A model generated the notes under the pieces. The model was not told where the DNA came from. It ran no database searches and saw only the letters and a list, made by a program, of their open reading frames with translations. From Bacteroidota bacterium (GTDB taxonomy: Bacteria; Bacteroidota; Bacteroidia; Chitinophagales; LD1), in the NCBI GenBank assembly GCA_016715625.1, contig JADJZU010000035.1:1-25661 (forward strand): 25,661 nucleotides of DNA. Reading direction: 5' to 3'. Position numbers and translations under genes: made by a program. Shown here in pieces: positions 8,192-16,914 of the stretch; positions within the stretch are counted from its first letter, which is position 1, and every line of letters starts with the position of its first letter.

Positions 8192-9419
8192 ACCGACTCC
8201 TGTTCATGATTGCCCTGCGGAGCAGGTAACAACATAAAATACACCATCACCAACAAGGTGACCACCCCGGTGGCAATAAAGGCCGTGGTGGCTCCCCAAT
8301 AATGCCAGATGAGCCCGGTGAGTGCGCTCGCCATCATGGTGCAAATACTTTGCAATCCGGCAAAATTACCAATGGCGGTTGCCGTGTCTTTCTTATGGGT
8401 AATACTGCTAATCCATGCCTTGGAAATGCCCTCGGTGGCAGCTGCATACAAGCCATACAACATAAACAAAACCATATACAGACCGATACCGTGTCCAGTT
8501 GCCATGCCTAAATACACAGCCGCAAAGAGTGCCAGCCCGACCACTATTATTTTTTGTAGTCCCACGCGGTCGGCCAGTTTGCCCATCGGGAAAGCAAAGA
8601 GCGCATATACCAGATTGTAAAAAATATAGACTCCTATTACCATGCTATCGCTGAGGCCGGCCTGACGCGCTTGCAGCAGCAAAAACACATCGCTGCTATT
8701 GAACAATGCAAACACCAGTAAGCCCATGACCACCTGTCGATAAGCCACCGGACTCTGTTTCCAATAGCCCAGAAAGAAAAGAGCGAAACACGACTCGCAG
8801 CCTTGACAGGTGCCCGGTTGTTTTCTTTCAAAAGAAACGATGCAAACACAGCCAACAGACCCGGCACGAAGGCGATATAAAAAAGTGTTTTGTAATCGTT
8901 TGGGTAAAAATAGAGATACAACAAAGCCAGCGAAGGGCCGAACACCGCCCCCAGCGTATCCATGCTGCGATGAAAACCGAACACCTCGCCTTTGGTAGCA
9001 GGCGTGGCTTCGGCAGAGAGCATGGCATCGCGTGCCCCGGTACGGATGCCTTTACCAAAACGGTCGAGGGTGCGGGCGCTAAAGATCCAAAGCGGATACA
9101 CCAGCACGGCCATCATTGGTCGCGACAGGGAGCTGAGGGCATAACCCAGCTGCACAAAGGGAACCCGCTTGCCACTAGCATCGGACCAGCGGCCAAAATA
9201 GCCTTTGCTTAAACCCGCAGTGGCTTCGGCTACGCCTTCGAGTATACCAATGAGCACTATCGAAAACCCAATGGTTTTTAAATACAAGGGCATGATGGGA
9301 TAAAGCATTTCGCTGGCGGTGTCGGTGAAGAGACTTACCAGCGATAATATCCAAACGGTGCGGCTGATATTTTTCAAGGCAATTCGGAAAAAGTAGAGAT
9401 TACTTTGCGCCCACTTCAA
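8182..9419 (-). CDS. Major facilitator superfamily transporter (frame-disrupted)
   Basis: A 12-helix MFS transporter of about 412 residues in the inner membrane. The N-terminal half has SLFTDTASEMLYPIMPLYL, the cytoplasmic-loop motif GYFGRWSDASGKR and DRFGKGIRTGARDAM, typical of MFS drug/metabolite exporters in this phylum. The C-terminal half is in another frame and contains MGKLADRVG and TEGISKAW. The join is in a T-rich run at about 8772-8782: restoring one base gives RVSLFSFLGYWKQSPVAYRQ, so a one-base loss in a homopolymer-rich tract is the likely cause. As read, the first frame ends at 8637 and the second is open from 8748. The start is unsure. TTG at 9419 overlaps the upstream lipoprotein gene by 20 bases, and TTG at 9377 is an alternative. 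The substrate is unknown. Confidence 0.88.
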
Positions 9420-9963
9420 TCACCTCATCGGGTATCAGATTGTAGGCATACTCTATCACTTTCAGCTCAGTGAAAGCACTATTCAGGCTGATTTTCATCC
9501 AACCGTAGTTGTATTTGCTGCCAGTGGTAAATCTAAATGCAATGTACGCATCGCCACTTAAGAGGCCTTCGCGAAAGCCGGAAGCTTTATACGTAGGATA
9601 AGCAGTGCTCATATATGCCGAAGCAGAGAGCGGTGTAGTTTCGCCATCGTTCAAAACTCTGATAATAGGTATAGGAGCCAGAGTGCCAACTGCAAAGCCC
9701 GATGGTTGGCTATTGCTATTGAGCAATATAATACCGGTATCGGCACCCAAATTCTGTATAACAAAATACATTTCTGACAACCCATCATTATTTACATCAA
9801 TAGTATCTGTTGCGGATAGACCGGGAATACAAGTGATGGTTTTATTCACCGTTCTGTACACAATATTAGGGTTATCTGATTCTTCTTTTTTGCAGGAAGA
9901 AAAAGTAAGTAAGAGTGTAGTTAAAACGGCTAGTGGGAAGATTGGCAAGGAGTAGTTTTTCAT
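9400..9963 (-). CDS. Lipoprotein of unknown function
   Basis: A 187-residue putative lipoprotein. Residues 1-24 form a signal with the lipobox FSSC (Cys24), followed by charged KKEESDN; this suggests export to the outer membrane. The mature part carries DTIDVNNDGLSEMYF, which resembles the Ca-binding D-x-N-x-D-G loop of FG-GAP or dockerin-like repeats. Many Bacteroidota lipoproteins of this size share the style (ITCIPGL, AYIAFRFTTGSKYNYGWMKI). The fold is probably beta-rich. Its 3' end overlaps the start proposed for the MFS gene, so the two may be co-transcribed. A weak -7-like TAAGGTTG lies upstream. I cannot assign a function. Confidence 0.78.
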   Translation of the reverse strand: MKNYSLPIFPLAVLTTLLLTFSSCKKEESDNPNIVYRTVNKTITCIPGLSATDTIDVNNDGLSEMYFVIQNLGADTGIILLNSNSQPSGFAVGTLAPIPIIRVLNDGETTPLSASAYMSTAYPTYKASGFREGLLSGDAYIAFRFTTGSKYNYGWMKISLNSAFTELKVIEYAYNLIPDEVIEVGAK

Positions 9964-10108
9964 ATTTAATTTTTATGGATAACAGTAGAGCAATAGCAAC
10001 CTTATATTGACCAAAACGGATGAATGAAGTTTGTCATTAAAATGCATCCGGCTGCTTAAACGCTAAGCAATGTAATGATTTTTTTACCACTTGTAACCGC
10101 TTGCGCAT

Positions 10109-11083
10109 TCAATGGTGAAGCGGCCGTTTTTTAATCATTCCACCCCGGGTATCTTTTACGCTGCTCATGACCACAAAGGCGTGCGGGTCTATCTTTTCAA
10201 TCTCGGTATTCAGCTTATTGAGCTCGAGGCGGGTGAGAACAGTATATACAATATCTACTTCGCTTTTCTCGCCCTGCTTACCAAATCCGCGTTGCCCTTT
10301 ATACACCGTTACACCCCGTCCCATTACGCCAATAATCATCTGCCTGATTTCTTCGTGGTGCGATGAAATAATAGTAGCGCCCATATACTCTTCAATTCCT
10401 TCTACCACAAAGTCGAGCGTTTTGGATGCTGCCAGATAAGTAATCATAGAATAGAGTGCCACCTCTACTCCCAACAAATAAGCCGCCACCGAAAAAATGA
10501 TGACATTAATAACAATGATAATATCGCCAATGGTAGCACTCCACTTGCGGCTGAGAAAAATAGCCAGCACCTCGGTGCCATCAATAACGGCTCCACCGCG
10601 CACGGCCAGCCCAATGCCGGCTCCTAAAAAGAATCCCCCAAATACAGCTACCAGCAGATTATCGTTGGTTACATTAGGAAAAGTGACCGTAGCCAGGCAG
10701 AGTGCCAGACCGCTAATAGCAAGCGCTGTTTTTACAGCAAACTGCTTGCCCATGATTTTGTAGGCTAAAGCGATAAAAGGGATGTTAACGCCTATAATCC
10801 ACACATACAGGGGCAGGGATGTGACCGCAGATAACAAGAGCGAAATGCCGGTGGCCCCGCCATCAATAAAGTTGTTGGTGAGCAGAAATCCTTTGAAACC
10901 GAAAGCCGCTGAAAATATGCCGGCTGTAATAAGCAATACATCTTTGACGTGGCGCTTCAGCATAATGACAAACTCACGGTAACCTTTGGCCAGCCGGTAG
11001 TTGGAATAATCGTTATCCCTGCCGGCATTTTTCTTTTGCCGCAGGGTGGTTTTAATTATAATCTGTGTCCAGAGTGGATTCAT
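10109..11083 (-). CDS. YitT family membrane protein (DUF2179 C-terminus)
   Basis: A YitT/DUF161 family integral membrane protein. Five or six hydrophobic segments run from about residue 47 to 210 (for example VLLITAGIFSAAFGFKGFLL, LPLYVWIIGVNIPFIALAY, GFFLGAGIGLAVRGGA). The conserved glycine-rich FIDGGATGIS and GGAVIDGTEVLA loops are present. The soluble DUF2179 domain follows (about 235-324: IISSHHEEIRQMI, RGVTVYKGQRGFGKQ, DPHAFVVM). The family's role is not established. The frame opens at ATG 11083, but the first 40 residues are basic and unlike other members. The Met at residue 41 (10963), just before the first helix, is a plausible alternative start. The reading frame is intact. Confidence 0.88.
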   Translation of the reverse strand: MNPLWTQIIIKTTLRQKKNAGRDNDYSNYRLAKGYREFVIMLKRHVKDVLLITAGIFSAAFGFKGFLLTNNFIDGGATGISLLLSAVTSLPLYVWIIGVNIPFIALAYKIMGKQFAVKTALAISGLALCLATVTFPNVTNDNLLVAVFGGFFLGAGIGLAVRGGAVIDGTEVLAIFLSRKWSATIGDIIIVINVIIFSVAAYLLGVEVALYSMITYLAASKTLDFVVEGIEEYMGATIISSHHEEIRQMIIGVMGRGVTVYKGQRGFGKQGEKSEVDIVYTVLTRLELNKLNTEIEKIDPHAFVVMSSVKDTRGGMIKKRPLHH

Positions 11084-11165
11084 TCGAATTGTTTAAAAAG
11101 TGCCGCGTGGCTCAAAATAATCAATCCTCCGACAATCATGAATAGCCCTTAAAACTATTCTTACA

Positions 11166-12059
11166 CTAATAGTGAAGCACCTTATGCGTGGTGGTATAAC
11201 CATTTGCCTTCAGATGCAGGAGATAAACACCAGCGGGATACGCTTGCACATCGATGGCTGCTTCGCCTGACAGCGGAGCAGTATATAATAACTGCCCACT
11301 CAAGTCGGTGAGTTGCAAAACAGCATCCGCCAGCGGCTGTGCCGGCCGCACCTGCAATACCTGCGACACAGGGTTAGGGGCTATGGAATACTGTGTTGAC
11401 TCCCGCCCGGGTAATCCATTGGGAGCTGCTGCAGCAATATGGAGCGTGTCGCAGGCAATGCAAAAGAACCCGGAATTAAAGAACATGGTTTGCACACATA
11501 CCGGCACATCGTAGCCGGCAGCATTATACACCGGAGGGTTATAATTCAAAAAGCCCATACCATCTATGAGGGGGGCCGACTGTTGACCCCCGAGGTCGTT
11601 CCAGGTGATGATGCTGAAGCCCACATGCTGCGGCACATAGTTGGGGAGCATAATCAACAGCTGTCCGGGTTGAGTTTGTATGGTATCAAAAGCGGAATAA
11701 CACACAATCGCATTGGTGTAGGCCGTATCGCTGAGGCAGGTGGTGCAGCCGGTGGAATCCTGCATGCAGAGCGAAATAATAACACAGCCATAGTTGGCGA
11801 ACAAATCGGAAGCACCAATGAGTATGGTATCATTGGCACTGCTGCTATATACGGGCGCAATGTTTCCTCCGATGCTGCCTTGTATGGTCCACGTGTAAGT
11901 AAAAGGCGGCACACCCGACAAAGGCGTAGCCGTCAATTGCAGATTAAAACCGGGCAACAGCGTGTCGGAGACGGCTGCGCTGCATTGCGCCTCCGCTATG
12001 GATGGTGCCAAAACAAAGGAACCGATAAACAAAACAAGGGCGTAAAAGGTATGCTGCAT
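11166..12059 (-). CDS. T9SS-secreted protein of unknown function
   Basis: A 297-residue exported protein. A signal peptide (residues 1-25, cleavage near AEA/QC) precedes a beta-rich body. The segment LSGVPPFTYTWTIQGSIGG is the usual PKD/SprB-like pattern of adhesin-type Bacteroidota proteins. Ten or so cysteines (for example CMQDSTGCTTC, FFCIACDTL) suggest disulfides. From about residue 222 (YSIAPNPVSQVLQVRP, LTDLSGQLLYTA, YPAGVYLLHLKANG, THKVLHY) it is a type A T9SS sorting domain, so the product should be exported across the outer membrane. It is monocistronic as far as can be seen. No enzyme motif is visible. Confidence 0.85.
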   Translation of the reverse strand: MQHTFYALVLFIGSFVLAPSIAEAQCSAAVSDTLLPGFNLQLTATPLSGVPPFTYTWTIQGSIGGNIAPVYSSSANDTILIGASDLFANYGCVIISLCMQDSTGCTTCLSDTAYTNAIVCYSAFDTIQTQPGQLLIMLPNYVPQHVGFSIITWNDLGGQQSAPLIDGMGFLNYNPPVYNAAGYDVPVCVQTMFFNSGFFCIACDTLHIAAAAPNGLPGRESTQYSIAPNPVSQVLQVRPAQPLADAVLQLTDLSGQLLYTAPLSGEAAIDVQAYPAGVYLLHLKANGYTTTHKVLHY

Positions 12060-12277
12060 GATATGGGGTTTTAAACGAGAGCGAAGAGAAAGGGGAAAGG
12101 TTGCAAAATACTAATTTGATGATGTGATGATTTGGTAATGGGCTGCGGCAATTAGACAATGTGGCAATGAGCGAAATCGTAATTCGTACATCGTAAATCG
12201 CACATTATAAATTGAAGTCAGGATGCTTCCCTCCGCAAAGCCTCCGTTCTGCATGACAGCACAAATGAAAAGCTTGA
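12060..12277. repeat. Intergenic region with copy 1 of dispersed repeat family A
   Basis: 12113-12168 matches 16090-16145 at 52 of 56 positions. The adjoining 12209-12240 matches 16187-16218 at 29 of 32. Between them is a low-complexity stretch built from short units such as TCGTAAATCG. The last part (12220-12255) recurs at 21904-21934. No gene or clear terminator is seen here. Confidence 0.8.
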
Positions 12278-13079
12278 CTAAAGAAACTTCTTCATCTGCT
12301 TATATATAAACTCCGCAGCAAAGCGCGGGTGCAGGCGATACAAAAAATCGAGAAAGCGGGCATCGCTGCCGATGAGCACCCGGTAGCTTTTCTTTTCGAT
12401 ACCGGCTATAATCATTTCCGCGGCTTTTTGCGGTGTGGTGAGCTTGACAGGGGCGTTTTCGATATTGACACCGGCTTTAAGTTTAGCACCGGAATTAGCC
12501 GCTATGTCTGTGGCGAGGGCTCCCGGAAAAACAATAGTAACACCCACCGATGTATCGAGCAGTTCCGGAGCGCAGGCCTTCGGTCATTAGTTTGACCGCT
12601 GCCTTAGAAGCGCCATAAATGCTTTGGCCCGGCACGGGCAGAAAACCGCCCATGCTGGAGACATTGACAATATGTGCCTCGGGGCGCTGCAGAAAGTGCG
12701 GCAGGAATGCTTTCGTTAAATAGAGCGTGCCGTAAAAGTTGACCTGCATCACGCGGTCAATGGCGGCATAGTCCAGCTCCGCTACAGGAACAAAGGGCTG
12801 AATGATGCCGGCATTATTGATTAATCCATCTACGGAACCATGTATTGCGAGCAACTGTGCGGGCAAGGCTTCTACGGCTGCACGCTCGGTAATGTTGAGC
12901 GTGTGGCAACTAAGGCGGTCGCCCTGCGCCCCTGCCAGGCGGGCGGTTTCGGCCAGAGCCGCAGCGCTCAGGTCTATAGCCGCTACGCGGGCCCCTTTGT
13001 GCAGGAGTGCTAATACGAGTTGACGGCCTACTCCGTTTCCTCCGCCCGTTACTATAATCGTTTTGTTATTTACTTTCAT
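12278..13079 (-). CDS. Short-chain dehydrogenase/reductase (frame-disrupted)
   Basis: A classical SDR oxidoreductase of about 267 residues. The NAD(P)-binding TGGGNGVG lies at residues 11-18, NNAG at 88-91, the structural Asn114, catalytic Ser142 in NVSSMGG, and YGASK with Tyr155 and Lys159. The frame breaks after EGLRS near 12561-12567. Removing one base from the TTCCGG stretch gives LRSELLDTSVGVTIVFPGALATDI, the expected substrate-loop sequence. As read, the first frame ends at 12495 and the second is open from 12547 to 12278. The C-terminus (YRLHPRFAAEFIYKQMKKFL) is typical of membrane-associated SDRs acting on lipids or steroids, but the substrate is not determined. It lies downstream of mlaEFD on the same strand and may be part of that unit. 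An extra-base error is more likely than decay. Confidence 0.9.
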
Positions 13080-13132
13080 GATTGCCAGTTAAGTGGTGAT
13101 AGTATCTGCAGCAGTTTATAAGCCCACACGCT

Positions 13133-13291
13133 TTAGTGAAAGTAGTCATACAGGTATTTTAACAGCAGAAAGAGCAAGCTGAGCAGGATAGTCCAACCTA
13201 TCATCAGCTTCACAATTTCCCTGGTGCTGTATTCTTCACCCCCTTTCTTTGGAAAAGCTTTGGAGTATATATCTGAAATCTTTTTTCGCAT
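13133..13291 (-). CDS. Small single-pass membrane protein (52 residues)
   Basis: An ATG at 13289-13291 opens a 52-codon frame ending TAA at 13133-13135. The peptide starts with a basic, soluble head (MRKKISDIYSKAFPKKGGEE). One hydrophobic helix follows (LMIGWTILLSLLFLLLKYL) and it ends YDYFH. This layout predicts one inner-membrane segment with the positive N-terminus inside. It starts just after mlaD on the same strand (about 38 bases after the corrected mlaD stop) and before the SDR gene. I recognise no family. The orientation, composition and placement at the end of a lipid-transport operon make it a credible gene. Confidence 0.6.
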   Translation of the reverse strand: MRKKISDIYSKAFPKKGGEEYSTREIVKLMIGWTILLSLLFLLLKYLYDYFH

Positions 13292-13295
13292 AGCC

Positions 13296-14309
13296 TTATT
13301 GTTTAGATGTAGATTTTTGTACGCACGATTTATTTGCCCAGCTTCTTCTTCTCTTCCTTTTCTTTATTCTTAAAATACCTGCTGAAAGAAAATTATGCTT
13401 CAGCGCCTCCAGGTCTTCGTTGAATTTTATGGTAATCACTTCCACGTTCAATAAACTGCGTTTCAGGCTATTGGCCGATGCCGTATCGTTGATTAATGTG
13501 CCTATGGTGCCTTTGCCATCATTTACCTTTTCGAGCACCTGCTTTAAATCCATAGCGGAGCTGTTAATTCGTTCCCCGGCTGATTTCACCTCCTGTATTG
13601 CCTTTACCAAATCGTTGCTCATAGCCGTATCGTTCACCAGTTTCCCCACGGTGCCTTTACCTTGTTGTACATCGGCTATCATTTCATTCAAATCTTCGGA
13701 TACCAGTTTTATGTTGTCGCTGATTGTAGCAATGTTATCGAGTGAGTGATGGATTTTAGGAGCAATAGTAGTGTCCATCAGCACCGTATACAAGGTGCCT
13801 CTGCTGCTGTTAATGTTATCGGTTAGTGTTTTTAAATTGGCTGAAATAGCCAGCACATTCCTGTTAGTAACCGAAAGCGTGCGCAGCATTTCTTCCATAT
13901 TAACAGCAGGCGTACTCGCCAGTTCATCGCCCTCTTTCACCAGCTCCCCCTCTGATGAAACGGGGTCTATATTTATCAATTTATTGCCCATGAGGCCATC
14001 GGTTCCCAGTGTAGCCAGCGCATTTTTTCGAATCACTTTCTGCAAATCTGCCTTTACATTCATTTTAACCCGAATGGTTGTGTCGTTCACTATCTCTATA
14101 TCCTCCACTGTTCCCACATCAATACCCGCATAGCGAATATTGTTGCCGGCTTTTAAGCCGCTCACATTTTTGAACGTAACATACAGCGTTATGGTCTTGC
14201 TGAACATGTTGGTATTGCTCCCAATGAAATATAAACCCGTAATCAGGAGCAGGATGCCGGCCATTACAAAAATGCCCAGCCGAATGTTGTGAAGTGTTTC
14301 TTTACTCAT
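13296..14309 (-). CDS. mlaD: MlaD-like MCE domain lipid transport protein (C-terminal frame disruption)
   Basis: An MCE-family substrate-binding protein of a phospholipid ABC transporter, anchored in the inner membrane and facing the periplasm. One N-terminal helix (residues 11-30, LGIFVMAGILLLITGLYFIG) is followed by the MCE domain (about 38-115: VTFKNVSGLKAGNNIRYAGIDVGTV, LGTDGLMGNKLINI). A long helical tail with two similar blocks ends each with GKGTVG/GKGTIG...LINDTA. The last 30 residues as read are basic and atypical. A shift near 13385 instead gives RYFKNKEKEEKKKLGK and a stop at 13330-13332, which matches the usual Bacteroidota ending. I think that is the true end. Its ATG directly abuts the mlaF stop. 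Confidence 0.9.
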   Translation of the reverse strand: MSKETLHNIRLGIFVMAGILLLITGLYFIGSNTNMFSKTITLYVTFKNVSGLKAGNNIRYAGIDVGTVEDIEIVNDTTIRVKMNVKADLQKVIRKNALATLGTDGLMGNKLINIDPVSSEGELVKEGDELASTPAVNMEEMLRTLSVTNRNVLAISANLKTLTDNINSSRGTLYTVLMDTTIAPKIHHSLDNIATISDNIKLVSEDLNEMIADVQQGKGTVGKLVNDTAMSNDLVKAIQEVKSAGERINSSAMDLKQVLEKVNDGKGTIGTLINDTASANSLKRSLLNVEVITIKFNEDLEALKHNFLSAGILRIKKRKRRRSWANKSCVQKSTSKQ

Positions 14310-15089
14310 TTACTTATGATTTAAAAAAAATGCGTGCACCTTCGGATCGTTTAGCTGTTGAAGTTCCTCAAATGTACCCTGTGCGTAATCTATGCCATCC
14401 ATCATCACCACGAGCCGGTTGGCCGTTAACTCGGCACAATGCATATCGTGCGAAATAATAATGGAAGAGGTGTTATACATCTGCTGCATGGCCAGCATCA
14501 ATTTACTGATTTCCTCGGCAGTGATGGGGTCCAGGCCGGTGGTGGGTTCGTCATAGAGCATCAACTCGGGTTTTAAAACCAAAGAACGGGCCAGCCCGAT
14601 TCGCTTCCGCATGCCTCCCGATAGTTCAGCCGGCATTAAATGGATGGCGTGCGCCAGGCCTACATGTTCTAATGTTTCCTCTATCAATTGCTGCACTTCT
14701 TCCTTCGATTTCTTTTTACCATGCCTGCGCAAGGGAAACTCCAGATTTTCGCGCACGGTCATACTGTCGTATAGCGCGCTGCTTTGAAAAACAAAACCAA
14801 TACGCGCCCGCATGGTATCCAGCTCGTGCTGTTTTAAACTGCTTACCTCTTTGCCAAACAGTTTTATAGAACCTGCGTCATACTTGATTAATCCTACAAT
14901 ACATTTAATGAGCACCGATTTGCCGCAGCCCGACTTGCCCAGCACCACTACGTTTTCTCCCTGGCGAACAGTTAAATTAAAATCGGTGAGCACTGCGTTA
15001 TCGCCAAAGGATTTCTGCAGATGAGTAATCTCTATGATAGGTTCGCCATAAGCGCGCATGCCTTCCTGTTGTTGTTTATCGTTGCTCAC
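14310..15089 (-). CDS. mlaF: MlaF-like ABC transporter ATPase
   Basis: The ATP-binding subunit of the MCE phospholipid transporter, 259 residues. Walker A is GKSGCGKS (51-58), the Q-loop Gln102, the signature LSGGM (156-160) with RKRIGLARSL, Walker B LMLYDEPTTGLDP (Asp180/Glu181) and the switch His214 in ISHDMH. The signature and DPITAEEI are typical of the MlaF branch. It energises lipid movement between outer and inner membranes through MlaE and MlaD. It begins 8 bases after the mlaE stop, and its TAA is followed without gap by the mlaD ATG. This tight order EFD is the common Bacteroidota arrangement without MlaB or MlaC. The frame is intact. Confidence 0.93.
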   Translation of the reverse strand: MSNDKQQQEGMRAYGEPIIEITHLQKSFGDNAVLTDFNLTVRQGENVVVLGKSGCGKSVLIKCIVGLIKYDAGSIKLFGKEVSSLKQHELDTMRARIGFVFQSSALYDSMTVRENLEFPLRRHGKKKSKEEVQQLIEETLEHVGLAHAIHLMPAELSGGMRKRIGLARSLVLKPELMLYDEPTTGLDPITAEEISKLMLAMQQMYNTSSIIISHDMHCAELTANRLVVMMDGIDYAQGTFEELQQLNDPKVHAFFLNHK

Positions 15090-15097
15090 GGTCTGGT

Positions 15098-15928
15098 TTA
15101 GATGTATCCGAAAAACTCTGTTATCTGCACGGCTATTAAATCGAGCACAAACACCAACAGCGATGCCACTACCACGGCCGAGTTGGCCGATTCGCCCACC
15201 CCTTCGGTTCCCTTTTTGGAATTATACCCTTTGTAGCAGCCAATGAGCCCAATAGCAAAACCAAAGAAAAAAGACTTGATAAAGGCCGGTAAAAAATCGC
15301 TGAACTCTGTGCTCTCGAACACCTGATTAAAGAATAAGGTGAAACTAACCGATGATTTTATCCGCACCGCTATAAACGAGCCGCACAGGGCAATGGTATC
15401 GCCCATGATGGTAAGAACAGGAATCATCAGCGTAGTGGCTATCATGCGCGACACCACAATATATTTGAACGGATTGGTGCCGCTTACCTCCATAGCATCT
15501 ATCTGTTCGGTTACCTTCATGGAACCCAGCTCGGCACCAATGCTGGAACCTATTTTACCGGCACATATCAAGGCTACAATCACGGGTCCTATTTCGCGAA
15601 TGATACTGATGCCCACCATAGCCGGCAACCACGACTCGGCACCAAACTTTGCCAGGGTGGGGCGCGACTGCAACGTAAGCACCAGACCGATAATAAAGGC
15701 CGTGAGCCCCACCAGGGTGAGCGAGCGATATCCTACTTCGTAGCATTGATGAATAACCTCACGCATTTCGTACGGAGGGACAAACACCTCGCGGAAGAAA
15801 CGCATGGCAAAACGAGTGATGTCGCCTGCCTCGTTTAAAAAATCGCGCAGGTCGTCCGGTATTATACTGAGCCATGCCGGGTCTGCTTTTTTAGGGACAG
15901 GAGGTCCGGGCTGCTTTGTTGACTCCAT
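15098..15928 (-). CDS. mlaE: MlaE-like ABC transporter permease
   Basis: The permease of the phospholipid transporter, inner membrane. The MlaE/DUF140 core is clear: EVGYRSLTLVGLTAFIIGLVL, IREIGPVIVALICAGKIGSSIGAELGSM, EQIDAMEVSGTNP, and late helices including FFFGFAIGLIGCYKGY and VVVASLLVFVLDLIAV. The open frame extends to an ATG at 15970, but a perfect -7 box (15945-15952) lies between that ATG and the one at 15928. The latter (MESTKQPG) is therefore chosen, giving 276 residues and a leader of about 13 bases. A Pro-rich N-terminal extension precedes the fold. First gene of the mlaE-mlaF-mlaD operon. Confidence 0.93.
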   Translation of the reverse strand: MESTKQPGPPVPKKADPAWLSIIPDDLRDFLNEAGDITRFAMRFFREVFVPPYEMREVIHQCYEVGYRSLTLVGLTAFIIGLVLTLQSRPTLAKFGAESWLPAMVGISIIREIGPVIVALICAGKIGSSIGAELGSMKVTEQIDAMEVSGTNPFKYIVVSRMIATTLMIPVLTIMGDTIALCGSFIAVRIKSSVSFTLFFNQVFESTEFSDFLPAFIKSFFFGFAIGLIGCYKGYNSKKGTEGVGESANSAVVVASLLVFVLDLIAVQITEFFGYI

Positions 15929-15944
15929 ACGGGGTGGTTTCTTA

Positions 15945-15952
15945 CAAAGGTA
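15945..15952 (-). promoter_or_regulatory. -7 promoter box of the mlaEFD operon
   Basis: TACCTTTG on the minus strand is an exact TAnnTTTG match. It lies 16 bases upstream of ATG 15928 and inside the longer open frame that starts at 15970. It therefore decides the mlaE start. Confidence 0.6.
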
Positions 15953-15970
15953 AACGATATTCATGCCCAA

Positions 15971-16258
15971 GGACTTAATTAAATCATAAGGGGATATGAC
16001 TATCGTCAGAAGACGTACACCACTCTATCGGCCCGGGAGCCTTGGTTTGCCGAATAGCGAGCGGGTTGTGAGCGTAGTTGGCCAATGTCAATTTGATGAT
16101 TTGATGATTTGGTAATGTGCTGCGGCAATTAGACAAAGTGACAATTAGCCGGTGAGCGAGATTGTAAATCGTAAATCCTACATCGTAAATTGAAGTCAGG
16201 ATGCTTTACTGCGCAAAGGGAGGTGCGAATGCTCTCTGTGGCCGTTTGGATAATTAAT
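15971..16258. repeat. Intergenic region with copy 2 of dispersed repeat family A
   Basis: 16090-16145 and 16187-16218 match copy 1 (see 12060-12277). The middle is again made of ATCGTAAAT-type units. This is the 300-base gap between the divergent mlaE and lipoprotein genes; apart from the repeat and the promoter boxes at its edges I see nothing in it. Confidence 0.75.
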
Positions 16259-16266
16259 TACCTTTA
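16259..16266 (+). promoter_or_regulatory. Possible -7 box for the 16288 lipoprotein gene
   Basis: TACCTTTA matches TAnnTTTG at seven of eight positions and lies 21 bases before the ATG. The leader is A-rich (CTAAAAACCATTACAC), as is common in Bacteroidota. Confidence 0.4.
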
Positions 16267-16287
16267 GTAAACTAAAAACCATTACAC

Positions 16288-16773
16288 ATGAAAAACGTTC
16301 CCCACTTTTGGATGATGGCTATGGCAGCCACCCTGTTGATGTTTTCTTGCGGTTCTAAGCCTGAAGCCGCAGGCGATGCAGCCGCTACCACGGAGGCAGC
16401 CATCGCGGCAGCAGCCGAAGCAGCCCCCCCGGCCAAGCCTGTGTTTGCAGCCGGAGCCCGCCCCGCAAAAGGCAGCAAGGTCTATATAGCCCCGGCCGGC
16501 AAGGCCAATAAAGTAGGGGCCCACCTGTCAAATGCCATTAACACCGAAGGCTATTGGAGCATAAGCGGCAGCCAGGACGAAGCTGACTTTATTCTGCAAC
16601 CGGTGATACAGGAAAAAGGTATGGCCGTAAACGGTTATGTATTGCTTAAAAATCAGGATGGTTCCACCATTATGCAGTCGCCCAATTTTAAAGCAATCAG
16701 TTTTGCCGGCAACGGCTTTAGTGCCTGGCGCGGGTTTGGTGTGCAGGTGGGCAAGTGGCTGAAGAGCAATTAG
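16288..16773 (+). CDS. Lipoprotein with Ala/Pro-rich linker, function unknown
   Basis: A 161-residue putative lipoprotein. The signal (MKNVPHFWMMAMAATLLMFSC) ends with a lipobox at Cys21. Next is an Ala-rich linker (about residues 27-60, AAATTEAAIAAAAEAAPPAKP). A small folded domain of about 100 residues begins KGSKVYIAPAG and contains EGYWSISGSQDEADFILQPV and YVLLKNQDGSTIMQSP. Such proteins sit in the outer membrane with the domain held away by the linker. I do not recognise the domain. The last two codons and the TAG stop (16771-16773) lie inside a 30-base repeat that recurs at 17280-17309. The original C-terminus may therefore have been altered by repeat insertion. Confidence 0.75.
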   Translation: MKNVPHFWMMAMAATLLMFSCGSKPEAAGDAAATTEAAIAAAAEAAPPAKPVFAAGARPAKGSKVYIAPAGKANKVGAHLSNAINTEGYWSISGSQDEADFILQPVIQEKGMAVNGYVLLKNQDGSTIMQSPNFKAISFAGNGFSAWRGFGVQVGKWLKSN

Positions 16774-16850
16774 ACCATGTGACAATTCCGATTTGATGAT
16801 GTGGTGATACATCGATTAGACCATATGCCGATTAGATAATTACGCATCGC
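16764..16850. repeat. Copy 3 of dispersed repeat family A
   Basis: A 30-base stretch (16764-16793, GAGCAATTAGACCATGTGAC and on) is identical to 17280-17309. It is followed by ATTTGATGATGTGGTGAT-type units like those of copies 1 and 2, and by further GATTAGA units. It overlaps the 3' end of the lipoprotein gene and fills most of the 141 bases before the next ATG. Confidence 0.75.
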
Positions 16851-16914
16851 CCTGCTCTGCTACCGGAGTCAGGTAGAAACTTTTCGTCTTTTTCACCTTC
16901 TAAAAAAATAACAC

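Noticed and set aside
12113..12168. GATGATTTGATGAT stretches as a simple microsatellite
   Set aside because: The match to 16090-16145 continues through non-repetitive sequence (GGTAATG, GCTGCGGCAATTAGACAA), so it is a dispersed repeat rather than a microsatellite alone.
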